NCBI GenBank assembly: GCA_014729615.1
Contig: WJJQ01000039.1
Location: 1 to 34,597, forward strand
Length of the DNA stretch: 34,597 nucleotides
Source of the DNA: Candidatus Peregrinibacteria bacterium
Lineage (GTDB): Bacteria > Patescibacteriota > Gracilibacteria > UBA1369
Direction: 5' to 3'
The notes under the pieces are model-generated. The model ran no database searches. It saw only the letters and a program-made list of their open reading frames with translations, and was not told the origin of the DNA. Positions 9,370 to 16,614 of this stretch are shown here, in pieces; the first letter of the stretch is position 1; each line of letters starts with the position of its first letter. The position numbers were made by a program, and so were the translations under genes.

Positions 9370-10650
9370 TTAAGCTTTGCTTGACAGCGTTTCTAATGCT
9401 GTTTCAATCTTTGTCCGTGTATTTTTTAAAAGCCGCAAAGTGGGAAAATTTTTCAGTACATCAACGAGCCCATCCTTTGAAAAACGGGCTAAAGCATTCG
9501 GTATTCTGTTGATATTTGCATATATTTTTTCCAATTCCAGCAATATTTCATATTCTACAATCTCCTCATTCGTCGCGGGTTTAACTTTAAGCTTTTCACC
9601 GACTTCTATGGAACGACCCGCTCGTTTTGAAAGTATTTCTCCCAAATGGCCTTGTACAGCAGCCAAATAAAGTGTCTTTTTTGCTCCATTACATATTAGT
9701 TTTTTACTGCCATTTGCGGCAACAATGGCACCTTTCTCACCGGTGAAAGCGTCAGTTTTTTTGGCTATGGCCAGCAACTTGTCATTTTTATCGCTTATTG
9801 CAAGGCGGGATCCTTGCGAAAATAATTCCTGGTCAAGCTCTAGTCTTATATTTTGATAATTGGGTTCTATATCTGTAATAGTTCCTTCAGGGATTTTCAA
9901 TGCCGGGATTTCATTTGGGTCAAATTCATCTCCGAAGCTTTTTATAGTTATAAAAGGATTATACGTTTTTGCATTAATTATTGCGGACGCAGCCGGCGCG
10001 AATCGTCTTAAACCATCAAAAACATCGGCCTTTTCATTTTCTACAAAACCAAGTTCCTTCAATTTTTCGATGTCAATTTCCACAGCGTGTTCAATATGTC
10101 CGCGATTATGAAATTCGCCGACTCTTACATAACTTCGTGCCGGGCCAATAATAACGGTTCCGTCACTATATTGAACATAGCATCTTTTATCTGCCACATT
10201 TTGGCCTTTTTCGTCATTTTGGCCCACGTGGGGGTCAACAGTTATAACAAATACTGAACCGGCGGGGAAATTTACATGATCGCCCAAACACGCGGCAAGA
10301 TGATGAGCGGCCGATATTTCATTATAAGGTTTGACACTGTTAATTTCCGATAATGAAATTTTATCCTGTGGGCCTTCAGAAGAATCAATATAGCCGGGAG
10401 AATGTCTTAAGACGGCATTTCTTTGTTGAATATTGGCAAGATCATCCAGGTCGCTTATTAACACAACCGGTACACGGACTCTACCGTTATCATCCGAATC
10501 TGTTCTGTTTTTCGCCAAGTGTTGTTTTAATACATCAAAGCCGTATTTAGGATTTTCAATTGGTGCGTTTAAACTCAAGTTCCATGCGTTTTGATCGAAT
10601 TTTTCCAGTGCTTCAGATGGTGATTGAATGTGATTAAGTGAATTTGACAT
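9370..10650 (-). CDS. Divergent SAM hydroxide adenosyltransferase-like (DUF62) protein
   Basis: A 426-residue protein, not an easily recognised family. I match it to the DUF62/SAM-hydrolase-fluorinase fold from an ordered set of motifs: PVVLISDL (61-68; family xxLLTDFG), AAHHLA near 115-119, FPAGSVFVITVDPHVG (128-143; family FPxGTVHxxVVDPGVG), VIIGPARSYV (166-175; family FVGPDNGLL), FDGLRRFAPAAS (211-222; family FHGRDIFAPVAA), GTITDIEPNYQN (256-267; family GxVxxIDxFGN), and AAVQGHLGEIL (330-340; family GSSGxLEIA). Family members hydrolyse S-adenosylmethionine to adenosine and L-methionine. Here Asn-Gly of PDNG, the FGN triplet and the SSG/SRG adenine loop are altered, so activity is uncertain. 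N- and C-terminal extensions (1-58 and about 360-426) are unassigned. The gene follows a methionine-rich leader ORF and attenuator, and heads or precedes the yqfO-mutS-mutL block. The ATG at 10650 lacks a Shine-Dalgarno. Confidence 0.55.
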   Translation of the reverse strand: MSNSLNHIQSPSEALEKFDQNAWNLSLNAPIENPKYGFDVLKQHLAKNRTDSDDNGRVRVPVVLISDLDDLANIQQRNAVLRHSPGYIDSSEGPQDKISLSEINSVKPYNEISAAHHLAACLGDHVNFPAGSVFVITVDPHVGQNDEKGQNVADKRCYVQYSDGTVIIGPARSYVRVGEFHNRGHIEHAVEIDIEKLKELGFVENEKADVFDGLRRFAPAASAIINAKTYNPFITIKSFGDEFDPNEIPALKIPEGTITDIEPNYQNIRLELDQELFSQGSRLAISDKNDKLLAIAKKTDAFTGEKGAIVAANGSKKLICNGAKKTLYLAAVQGHLGEILSKRAGRSIEVGEKLKVKPATNEEIVEYEILLELEKIYANINRIPNALARFSKDGLVDVLKNFPTLRLLKNTRTKIETALETLSSKA

Positions 10651-10674
10651 AGTATTTTTGTTAAAAAAGTATAT

Positions 10675-10699
10675 AAAAAAACTCCGCTTTTATGCGAAG
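10675..10699 (-). terminator. Intrinsic terminator of the leader (attenuator)
   Basis: On the minus strand CTTCGC (10699-10694) pairs with GCGGAG (10687-10682) around the loop ATAAAA, giving a 6-bp stem with one U.G pair. Seven T residues (10681-10675) follow directly. It lies 25 bp upstream of the DUF62-like ATG, after the leader ORF. Its 5' arm is also the 3' arm of the antiterminator helix, so the two are mutually exclusive. Confidence 0.65.
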
Positions 10700-10744
10700 G
10701 TGGTAAAATTTATCTATATTTGCATTAACCTAACCTTCGCATAA
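10690..10744 (-). promoter_or_regulatory. Antiterminator inverted repeat (perfect 12 bp)
   Basis: TTATGCGAAGGT (10744-10733, inside the last codons of the leader ORF) is exactly complementary to ACCTTCGCATAA (10701-10690), with 31 nt between. Forming this helix consumes the 5' arm of the terminator at 10675-10699. An additional upstream 9-bp helix (10782-10774 with 10751-10743, AAAAAACAT/ATGTTTTTT) spans the methionine codons and abuts the first arm, as a pause hairpin would. Confidence 0.65.
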
Positions 10745-10814
10745 AAAACATCATGGGCATCATCATGTCCATCATGTTTTTTGCGGCGATTTGTAAGGCC
10801 AATGTTATTTTCAT
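10725..10814 (-). CDS. Methionine-rich leader peptide
   Basis: A 29-codon ORF ending in TAA (10727-10725), in the leader of the DUF62-like gene. Residues 14-25 read MMDMMMPMMFFM: eight methionines in twelve. Met codons lie at 10775-10770, 10766-10758, 10754-10749 and 10742-10740. The first ATG (10814) is only about 4 nt from the predicted transcript start, so translation would be nearly leaderless. An alternative in-frame start at 10775 follows an A-rich run (AAAAAAC) like those preceding other starts here. The ORF ends inside the antiterminator arm, the geometry of amino-acid attenuator leaders: a ribosome stalled on the earlier Met codons leaves the arm free, while one at the stop covers it. 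A stand-alone Met-rich (for example copper-binding) micropeptide is the alternative. Confidence 0.6.
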   Translation of the reverse strand: MKITLALQIAAKNMMDMMMPMMFFMRRLG

Positions 10815-10824
10815 ATGCACCCGC

Positions 10825-10852
10825 ATTATATTTTTTAGGTAGACATTGTCAA
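10825..10852 (-). promoter_or_regulatory. Consensus sigma70 promoter of the attenuated operon
   Basis: On the minus strand a perfect TTGACA (10852-10847) and a perfect TATAAT (10830-10825) are 16 bp apart. Transcription would begin near 10818, 170 bases ahead of the DUF62-like ATG. This is the best promoter match in the window, consistent with control being exerted after initiation, by attenuation. Confidence 0.8.
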
Positions 10853-10900
10853 GATTTTCGATAATTGAAAAAAACCGGGAATTAATATAGTATTGGCATC

Positions 10901-12784
10901 ATGATTAAGCGAATATTTAGCATAAACACAATCTATTTCTTAATACTGTTTACTCCGTTGATAGTTAATCCTTTCGGGATGAAGCCATTTTCCATTTCCA
11001 AGTTTGCTTTTTTTATAGTTTTGACTTCAATTGTCGCGCTTATTTTTTTTCTTAAGGAAAAAAATATAAAGTATAACAAATGGATAATGATTATTCTTGG
11101 ATCATGGATGTTGTCACTGATTTTATCCACAATTTTTTCCGTAAGTCCCATTGAAAGCTTTTTTGGTTTATATGAAAGGCAACAGGGTTTGCTTGCGTAT
11201 TTGTTTTACAGTCTTTTCTTTATTGTTTCGCTTCAAATATTGGCTAATAAAAAAGTTCAAAAAACCGCTTTCAAAATAATAATTTCAATTGGCGTTATTT
11301 TATCGATTCACGCGATTTTACAGCAATTTGACCTTGATCCAATAGGATTGGGAAATTTGGATCAGTCAAGTGGCCGTAGTATCGCACTTTTGGGTCAAGC
11401 CAATGTACTTGGGAAATGGTTAATTTTACCGCTAATTGCAAATATTTATTATTTCTTTTCATCTTCATCGAAATTAAAAATATTATTCGCCATCACTTCT
11501 TTGTTAACGTTAGCCGGACTTTATACAACTTTAAACAGAGCGACCTTTATGGCTCTTGCACTGGTTTTTGTGTTGGCTATTATTTATAAATATGCGAAAA
11601 AAATTAACTGGAAAATTATCATCCCGATAGTATTGGTGGCCATTCTGGCGGGATCGGCAATTTTGTTTACCGGAAACCTTAGATCTATTAGCACCAGGTC
11701 TATTTTGTGGGAAAAATCCGTTCAATTGGTTCAGGAAAACCCTTTGCTAGGAAGCGGGCCGGAAACCTTTTATCATACTTATCAAACGGTACTTGATCCG
11801 GACATATACAATTATGAGACCATGTTTAATATACCCGACAGGGTACACAGTCAGCCTTTGCAAATTTTATTGGATCAGGGGGTTTTTGGTTTTGCATTTT
11901 ATGCAATTTTAATCGGATTTTTAATTTATGTTTTTATAACGAAAAAGGCTAATACCGATGAATCAAAGATTGCTTTATTTTCTCTTATAGCAATTCATGT
12001 TAGTTTGCTCTTTAGCTTTTCTTTAACTTCTCAATGGATTTTAACATTTTTGCTTGTTGCGGTATTAACTCTTAATACATGCGAATTCAAAAGATTTCAG
12101 CTGGATAAATTAAATAGGTTTTTCACCATTTTTCTTTCAGCCATTACGCTATTATTTGCAATTTTCTATGCTTCATCATTAATACAGTCTAATATTCTGT
12201 TGAGTAAAGGTATAGATTATTTCTTTCAGGATTATCAAAAGGCAATAGTTACGTTTGATGAGGCGGTTGAAAGTGCTCCATATTTCCGCCTGCCTTATTA
12301 CACATCTATTCATTTTTTATCTTTGCCTGAAAAATTGCGTGAATTTCCAAGTTCGGCCGTAATTTTGGACAGGCAATTAAACGCTTTGGGGCAAATTATT
12401 AATTACAGTTACCATTACGACCTTTCGTCCGCAAAGGTTGAACTAGCAAAGAACAACTACGAGCAGGCAAAAATTCACTTTGAAAACGCCGTAAAAAAGG
12501 CTCCAAATTTTCCTGTGGTTTATTCAGATTATGGAAATGCTGCTTTTAATTATAAGGATTATGATATGGCTATAAAAAGTTATGAAAAAATGTTGGAACT
12601 TGCACCGGACTATTGGGTAAATGAAAACGAATATGAGGGGCCCGCAATAAGAGATTACAGCGAAAAAAACCGAATATTCAGAAAAACCCATTATTTGTTT
12701 TATGACGCGATGACTAATCTGGTAAACAGTTATCTTGAAACGGGACAAATGGAAAAAGCGCGGGTTTTAAAAAATATGTTTTAA
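10901..12784 (+). CDS. O-antigen ligase/polymerase-like membrane protein with C-terminal TPR repeats
   Basis: A 627-residue polytopic protein. The N-terminal two thirds has about ten membrane helices, beginning FLILFTPLIVNPFG. The large outer loop carries the Wzy_C-type pattern: LNRATFMAL, TRSILWEKSVQLV, and ENPLLGSGPETF followed by VHSQPLQILLDQGVFGF. This is typical of the O-antigen ligase WaaL / polymerase Wzy superfamily, which transfers or polymerises lipid-linked glycans. The C-terminal part (about 440-620) contains TPR-like helices (AKVELAKNNYEQAKIHFENAV, then a second DMAIKSYEKMLELAPDY unit). No Wzx flippase is adjacent, so the glycan substrate cannot be inferred. The ATG at 10901 is divergent from the attenuator promoter and lacks a Shine-Dalgarno. 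Confidence 0.8.
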   Translation: MIKRIFSINTIYFLILFTPLIVNPFGMKPFSISKFAFFIVLTSIVALIFFLKEKNIKYNKWIMIILGSWMLSLILSTIFSVSPIESFFGLYERQQGLLAYLFYSLFFIVSLQILANKKVQKTAFKIIISIGVILSIHAILQQFDLDPIGLGNLDQSSGRSIALLGQANVLGKWLILPLIANIYYFFSSSSKLKILFAITSLLTLAGLYTTLNRATFMALALVFVLAIIYKYAKKINWKIIIPIVLVAILAGSAILFTGNLRSISTRSILWEKSVQLVQENPLLGSGPETFYHTYQTVLDPDIYNYETMFNIPDRVHSQPLQILLDQGVFGFAFYAILIGFLIYVFITKKANTDESKIALFSLIAIHVSLLFSFSLTSQWILTFLLVAVLTLNTCEFKRFQLDKLNRFFTIFLSAITLLFAIFYASSLIQSNILLSKGIDYFFQDYQKAIVTFDEAVESAPYFRLPYYTSIHFLSLPEKLREFPSSAVILDRQLNALGQIINYSYHYDLSSAKVELAKNNYEQAKIHFENAVKKAPNFPVVYSDYGNAAFNYKDYDMAIKSYEKMLELAPDYWVNENEYEGPAIRDYSEKNRIFRKTHYLFYDAMTNLVNSYLETGQMEKARVLKNMF

Positions 12785-12785
12785 A

Positions 12786-12813
12786 AAAGGGGGCCGCATA
12801 AGCGGCCCCCTTT
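12786..12813. terminator. Bidirectional intrinsic terminator between convergent genes
   Basis: GGGGGCCGC (12789-12797) and GCGGCCCCC (12802-12810) form a very stable 9-bp stem with loop ATAA, flanked by AAAAAA and TTT. On the minus strand the tail is six T residues, on the plus strand three. It can terminate both the O-antigen ligase gene (stop at 12784) and the SLH gene (stop at 12834). Confidence 0.85.
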
Positions 12814-12833
12814 CAAATACCCTTAATCCCTTT

Positions 12834-14933
12834 TTATTGTTGAGACAGATAATTGTAAACCATTTGTGACGCTTCACCTCTTGAAGCTGAGTCTCCGGGT
12901 CTACAATTTGCGGAATTAATAATTCCGTTTTCTTTGGCCACTTGAAAATATGGTGCAAACCATGCTCTTTCAAATTCATTCACATAAGGACAAGTTGATT
13001 CCTGAACATCAATTTCATCACCTTCATTATAAAGTCCGCTTGCAAGTACAGTCATTTTAACAAGTGCAGCTCTTGTAACATTATTGTTTGGTCTGAAATC
13101 ACCTGTTGCGTATCCTTCAACCGCGTTTACAGCAGCTAAAGACTCAATGAAGTCATATGACCATCTTGAAACGGGAACATCTGGGAATGTAGGTCCATTA
13201 GTTGTATCAATGGCAATATTAAATCCATTAACAAGAATTTTAGAGGCCTGTTCCCGAGTAACTGTGTCGTTTGGGCCAAAATAACCTGTAAGGTTTCCGT
13301 TGGAATATCTGTAACCTTCAATTACACCCAAAGCACTCAAATATTCAACAGCATCAAAGAATCCATTAGTAACCGGAACATCAATGAATGTAGCCTTAAC
13401 AGCCGGTTCACCGATTTGAGGCGTATTCATAATATCAGCATGTAATTCTCTACACATTTCAACAATCCAATAATCAGATTTGCTTACCTCCGGTGTAAAT
13501 GTGCCTTCATCATAATGATCTTTATAAACCTGACAAGCGTTTGCCGATGGTTCGAATGACCAAATTGAATTGTGGAATTGATAACAAGCGGCAGCATTAT
13601 CAAGATTTCCGTTTGCTGTTACTGTGCCTTCTGATTCCTGAACCGCCATTCTTTGACAAAGCGCTTCATCTACAGTTGGAAGGTTCATTAAGTCTGCATG
13701 GTATTCGCGGCATAATTCTACTCTCCAATGGTCGTTTTGACTTACCGCAGGAGTAAAAGTTCCTTCATTATAATGAGATTGATATGTCTTACATTCCTGG
13801 AATGTTGGAACAGTATTCCAAATTTCACGATAATCTTTTTCACATTGAGCCGCTTCCTCTTGGTTTCCATTACTTGTAATGACACCCTGCGCTCTTTGTA
13901 TTGCCATTCTTTCGCATAAATATTCATTTACAATCATTTCCGGAGTACCTGTCATCTCTTTATTCCACACTTCTGGGAAGGTGAATTCGCAAATGCCTGC
14001 AGCATATTGATATCCATTTGCCGTTAAAGTGCTCTGATCGTAGTATGTTCTTGTCTGTTCACAAACAGATTCAGATGGCCAAAAACTATTTGGATAGATT
14101 GTATTACATTGTTTAGTTTTGGTTAAGTCGCCATTTAGAGTAGCAGTCAAAACATCCTGTTTAAGCCAACTTTGCATTGTTTGACATTCGTTCCAGGAAA
14201 TTTCCGTACCCCATTCGATTGGATAATTATATGAACAAGCACCGGCGTAAATGTCATAACCGTTAGCGGTTAATGTGCCTTGATCTCTATATTGTGCTGC
14301 TTGGATACATATATTTCTATCAACGGTGATAATCTTACCCAAAGTTGCATAAATCTCTGGGAATTCCTCTTCACAGTAGCGTATAACTTTTTCAACAGTA
14401 TAAGGAGAACTTTGCACACCTTGATTAACAAGTGAAATAGCAAAATTACAACCGTTCTCACTTAAGACAAAATTTGAACCCGGAGAATAAACCGCGTTGG
14501 GTCCTGTTTTATATTTAAAATATGTATATCCTGTCCATGCACTTATCGTTCCATCAGCATCAATAGCCCTGGCTCTTACTCTGAACTCATTATCACCCGA
14601 CAACGGTGGAGAATTAAAGAATTCCGATTCGGAAATAAATGAAATCGGATTGGCCCACTTTTGCTCAAGCGTACTGCACCAGTCGCAAGTAATTTCAAAT
14701 TCATATGAAGTCGCGCCATCAACGGGAGTGACTTCAATAGGAGCAGTTCTAGGATAATTGGTAAGTACCGCGTTATTACCCGGGTAATACAAATAGGGCG
14801 TAGATAAATTAGGATTTATATTACCTTGAAATACATCTGCATTTGGAGTTAGAAATGTTGCTGCAGCCACAACACCGACGGCAAGAACCGCCAAAAGGCC
14901 GTATAAAAGCCTGTTTTGCTTTTTGTTTTGCAT
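12834..14933 (-). CDS. SLH-domain surface protein with eight cysteine-paired repeats
   Basis: A 699-residue secreted, wall-anchored protein. An N-terminal membrane or signal segment (about 9-28, LLYGLLAVLAVGVVAAATFL) is followed by a fibronectin/Ig-like region (about 40-145) with a CDWC motif (83-86). Eight repeats of about 35 residues (162-502) come next. Each has two cysteines 24-27 apart, a central GTxTANG-like motif and usually a closing IW or EW; examples start at C209, C250, C291, C340, C381, C426 and C467. The C-terminus holds three S-layer-homology units: FIDVP (516-520) to about 570, FPDVP (583-587) to about 632, and a shorter one to 699. SLH domains bind secondary wall polymers, so this is probably an S-layer or adhesive surface protein. 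The repeat family is unknown to me. Confidence 0.85.
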   Translation of the reverse strand: MQNKKQNRLLYGLLAVLAVGVVAAATFLTPNADVFQGNINPNLSTPYLYYPGNNAVLTNYPRTAPIEVTPVDGATSYEFEITCDWCSTLEQKWANPISFISESEFFNSPPLSGDNEFRVRARAIDADGTISAWTGYTYFKYKTGPNAVYSPGSNFVLSENGCNFAISLVNQGVQSSPYTVEKVIRYCEEEFPEIYATLGKIITVDRNICIQAAQYRDQGTLTANGYDIYAGACSYNYPIEWGTEISWNECQTMQSWLKQDVLTATLNGDLTKTKQCNTIYPNSFWPSESVCEQTRTYYDQSTLTANGYQYAAGICEFTFPEVWNKEMTGTPEMIVNEYLCERMAIQRAQGVITSNGNQEEAAQCEKDYREIWNTVPTFQECKTYQSHYNEGTFTPAVSQNDHWRVELCREYHADLMNLPTVDEALCQRMAVQESEGTVTANGNLDNAAACYQFHNSIWSFEPSANACQVYKDHYDEGTFTPEVSKSDYWIVEMCRELHADIMNTPQIGEPAVKATFIDVPVTNGFFDAVEYLSALGVIEGYRYSNGNLTGYFGPNDTVTREQASKILVNGFNIAIDTTNGPTFPDVPVSRWSYDFIESLAAVNAVEGYATGDFRPNNNVTRAALVKMTVLASGLYNEGDEIDVQESTCPYVNEFERAWFAPYFQVAKENGIINSANCRPGDSASRGEASQMVYNYLSQQ

Positions 14934-14978
14934 TTTTGGGAGTTAAAAAATATGAAATAAAAAATTACAAATCATCAC

Positions 14979-15007
14979 ATTATAGCATTAAAATGAAATT
15001 TATTCAA
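14979..15007 (-). promoter_or_regulatory. Sigma70-type promoter of the SLH protein gene
   Basis: On the minus strand TTGAAT (15007-15002) and a perfect TATAAT (14984-14979) are 17 bp apart, 45 bp upstream of the ATG at 14933. A strong promoter fits an abundant surface protein. Confidence 0.7.
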
Positions 15008-15015
15008 TCATGCCT

Positions 15016-15044
15016 TTGACAAAAAGTATGAAAAAATATAGATT
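15016..15044 (+). promoter_or_regulatory. Probable promoter of the 168-aa gene
   Basis: A perfect TTGACA (15016-15021) is followed after 17 bp by TAGATT (15039-15044), 28 bp before the ATG at 15073. It is divergent and back-to-back with the SLH promoter. Confidence 0.5.
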
Positions 15045-15072
15045 TTTTCCTTAACATTTAATCACCGAAAAA

Positions 15073-15579
15073 ATGGAAGCAATAAAAAATGCTGATCATG
15101 AGAAACTTTTAGCGGCAATTGAACTGGAAAGTGAGGAAACAATTCGGCAAGCTCATACAAGAAAAATGAACAGGGACCTCATAGAAAGCAGGTTTTACAC
15201 TTCTTTGCTCAGAATGGAGTTCGAAAATGTACTGGCAATATTTCTTCCAAACAAGACCGACATCGACGATTTCGACTTGCAAAATGCTTTATTAAGTCTG
15301 AGAGGCGTTTTTTACAGCTTCATACACCTTGTTAAATTCAATAAAGGCGAAATTACAGAAGAAAGCATGGGTAGTCATGCAAATGAAATGCAACAATTGG
15401 GTTGGATTATAGAAGTGGAACAGGGAGTATATGCAATTAGTACCGAAGCTGAAAACCTTGTAAAACTCTACTATGAAATCAAAGATGAAAATGATCTAAG
15501 CATAGATATTGAAACCAAATTAGAGGAAACAAAAGACAGAGTTTCAATCGTAATGGGTGAACCACTTGAAACAGCATAA
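15073..15579 (+). CDS. Hypothetical cytoplasmic protein, 168 aa
   Basis: Not recognised. It is acidic and predicted mostly helical, without membrane segments or a signal peptide. A C-terminal stretch, EMQQLGWIIEVEQGVYAIST (about 115-134), looks like the wing of a winged-helix fold ('LGWI...GVYAIS'), so a regulator or adaptor role is conceivable, but there is no family match. The gene stands alone with its own promoter and ends just before a convergent small gene. Codon use resembles its neighbours and no frameshift is seen. Confidence 0.6.
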   Translation: MEAIKNADHEKLLAAIELESEETIRQAHTRKMNRDLIESRFYTSLLRMEFENVLAIFLPNKTDIDDFDLQNALLSLRGVFYSFIHLVKFNKGEITEESMGSHANEMQQLGWIIEVEQGVYAISTEAENLVKLYYEIKDENDLSIDIETKLEETKDRVSIVMGEPLETA

Positions 15580-15601
15580 TCCACAACAATAAACCATGCT
15601 A

Positions 15602-15811
15602 TTATTTAAAGCCGGGTATAGGTTTAACCTTGTAAACGAAGGGTTTTGACGTAAATTTGGCCGCCTCTTTACTTTCTGCGGGTCTTTTTTGTCCATCCAT
15701 GGAAATAATTTTTTTCATAAGGATGTTTGGTTGAGAAATTTTCCGTTTTGGCAGTGGCATTGGGTCGAACAAACGACTGTTGATATCCGGTGAAAAGATT
15801 CTGATTTGCAT
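15602..15811 (-). CDS. Hypothetical basic small protein, 69 aa
   Basis: Not recognised. It is a basic, proline- and lysine-rich 69-residue ORF without hydrophobic segments, convergent with the 168-aa gene 22 bp away. An A/T-rich leader precedes the ATG at 15811, like other starts in this window, and coding-like composition is retained throughout. It could be a nucleic-acid-binding or ribosome-associated micro-protein, but that is a guess. The 85 bp between it and lexA contains only an AT-rich AAAAAATTTTTT tract. Confidence 0.45.
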   Translation of the reverse strand: MQIRIFSPDINSRLFDPMPLPKRKISQPNILMKKIISMDGQKRPAESKEAAKFTSKPFVYKVKPIPGFK

Positions 15812-15896
15812 AATATATTAAGTTAATAATAAAAAAATTTTTTAGTTAAAATAAGCAATCGGCAAAGCGATTTTGAAACAGATAATCTTAGTTTAA

Positions 15897-16517
15897 TTAT
15901 CTATACTGTCGAATTAATCCGGTAACCACACCCTGCACGCAAAGTGAACCATCAGGATAAATATTGTCATAATTTGGATTTTCCGGTTTCAAATAAACAT
16001 TTCCGGTAGCATCCTTCATATATGTTTTTACCGTATTTTGATTATCGACAAGACCTACAACAACGTCTCCGACTCGCGGCTCAAGTGATCCGCAAACAAC
16101 CAAAACATCACCTTCATATATACCCACATCAATCATACTGTCCCCGGTAACCCGCAACAAATATGAATTTTTAAAATTATGCACTATATCGTCACCAACT
16201 TTCATCCAGCTTTCAATGTATTCCTCGGTGAGAATGGGACCGCCGGCAGGTACCATCCCAAGCAGAGGCAGCTTTTTTTCGCTACTCTCAAGCCTTTCCT
16301 TAACACTGGAAAGAAGCTTGATACCGCGAGGAGTATCATCTTTCATAATATACCCCTTTTCTTCAAGCGCTTTTATGTGTTTCAAAATACTATTATCCGA
16401 ACTTACCCCGAAAAATTCACGCATTTCACGTATTGTAGGAGAAGAGCCATGTTCTATTTGATAATCCTCTATAAATCTGAGGACGGCTTCCTGTTTTTCG
16501 GTAAGTATTTCAGACAT
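15897..16517 (-). CDS. lexA: LexA repressor (SOS response)
   Basis: Transcriptional repressor that self-cleaves when stimulated by RecA on ssDNA, derepressing DNA-damage genes. It has 206 residues, the normal length. The N-terminal winged helix (1-65) contains LTEKQEAVLRFIEDY, SPTIREMREFFGV and the recognition helix region. The cleavage site is the Ala-Gly bond in VPAGGP (about 88-93). The S24 peptidase domain has the catalytic Ser in GDSMID and the catalytic Lys in NTVKTYMK. A palindromic operator sits between the -35 and -10 of its own promoter, so autoregulation is likely. It is monocistronic, with mutS and mutL elsewhere in the window lacking a visible copy of the box. Confidence 0.95.
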   Translation of the reverse strand: MSEILTEKQEAVLRFIEDYQIEHGSSPTIREMREFFGVSSDNSILKHIKALEEKGYIMKDDTPRGIKLLSSVKERLESSEKKLPLLGMVPAGGPILTEEYIESWMKVGDDIVHNFKNSYLLRVTGDSMIDVGIYEGDVLVVCGSLEPRVGDVVVGLVDNQNTVKTYMKDATGNVYLKPENPNYDNIYPDGSLCVQGVVTGLIRQYR

Positions 16518-16540
16518 AATTTTATTTAGAAACTATGTTC

Positions 16541-16569
16541 ATTATAGGTGAGTGTACACTCACCGTCAA
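16541..16569 (-). promoter_or_regulatory. lexA promoter with embedded palindromic operator
   Basis: On the minus strand TTGACG (16569-16564) and a perfect TATAAT (16546-16541) are separated by 17 bp. The spacer is almost entirely the perfect 18-bp palindrome GGTGAGTGTACACTCACC (16547-16564). A LexA dimer bound there would block RNA polymerase directly. The half-site GGTGAGTGT differs from the E. coli CTGT-N8-ACAG and Bacillus GAAC-N4-GTTC boxes; a LexA assignment is by position. Confidence 0.75.
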
Positions 16570-16614
16570 TACTTTTTTAAAAGATTTAAAAAAATGACTA
16601 AAATAAAAGGAAAA

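Noticed and set aside
10744..10789. CATCAT/ATGATG repeats as a simple tandem repeat
   Set aside because: The repeats are explained better as runs of Met codons in the minus-strand leader ORF, in frame with a start and a stop and placed between promoter and attenuator.
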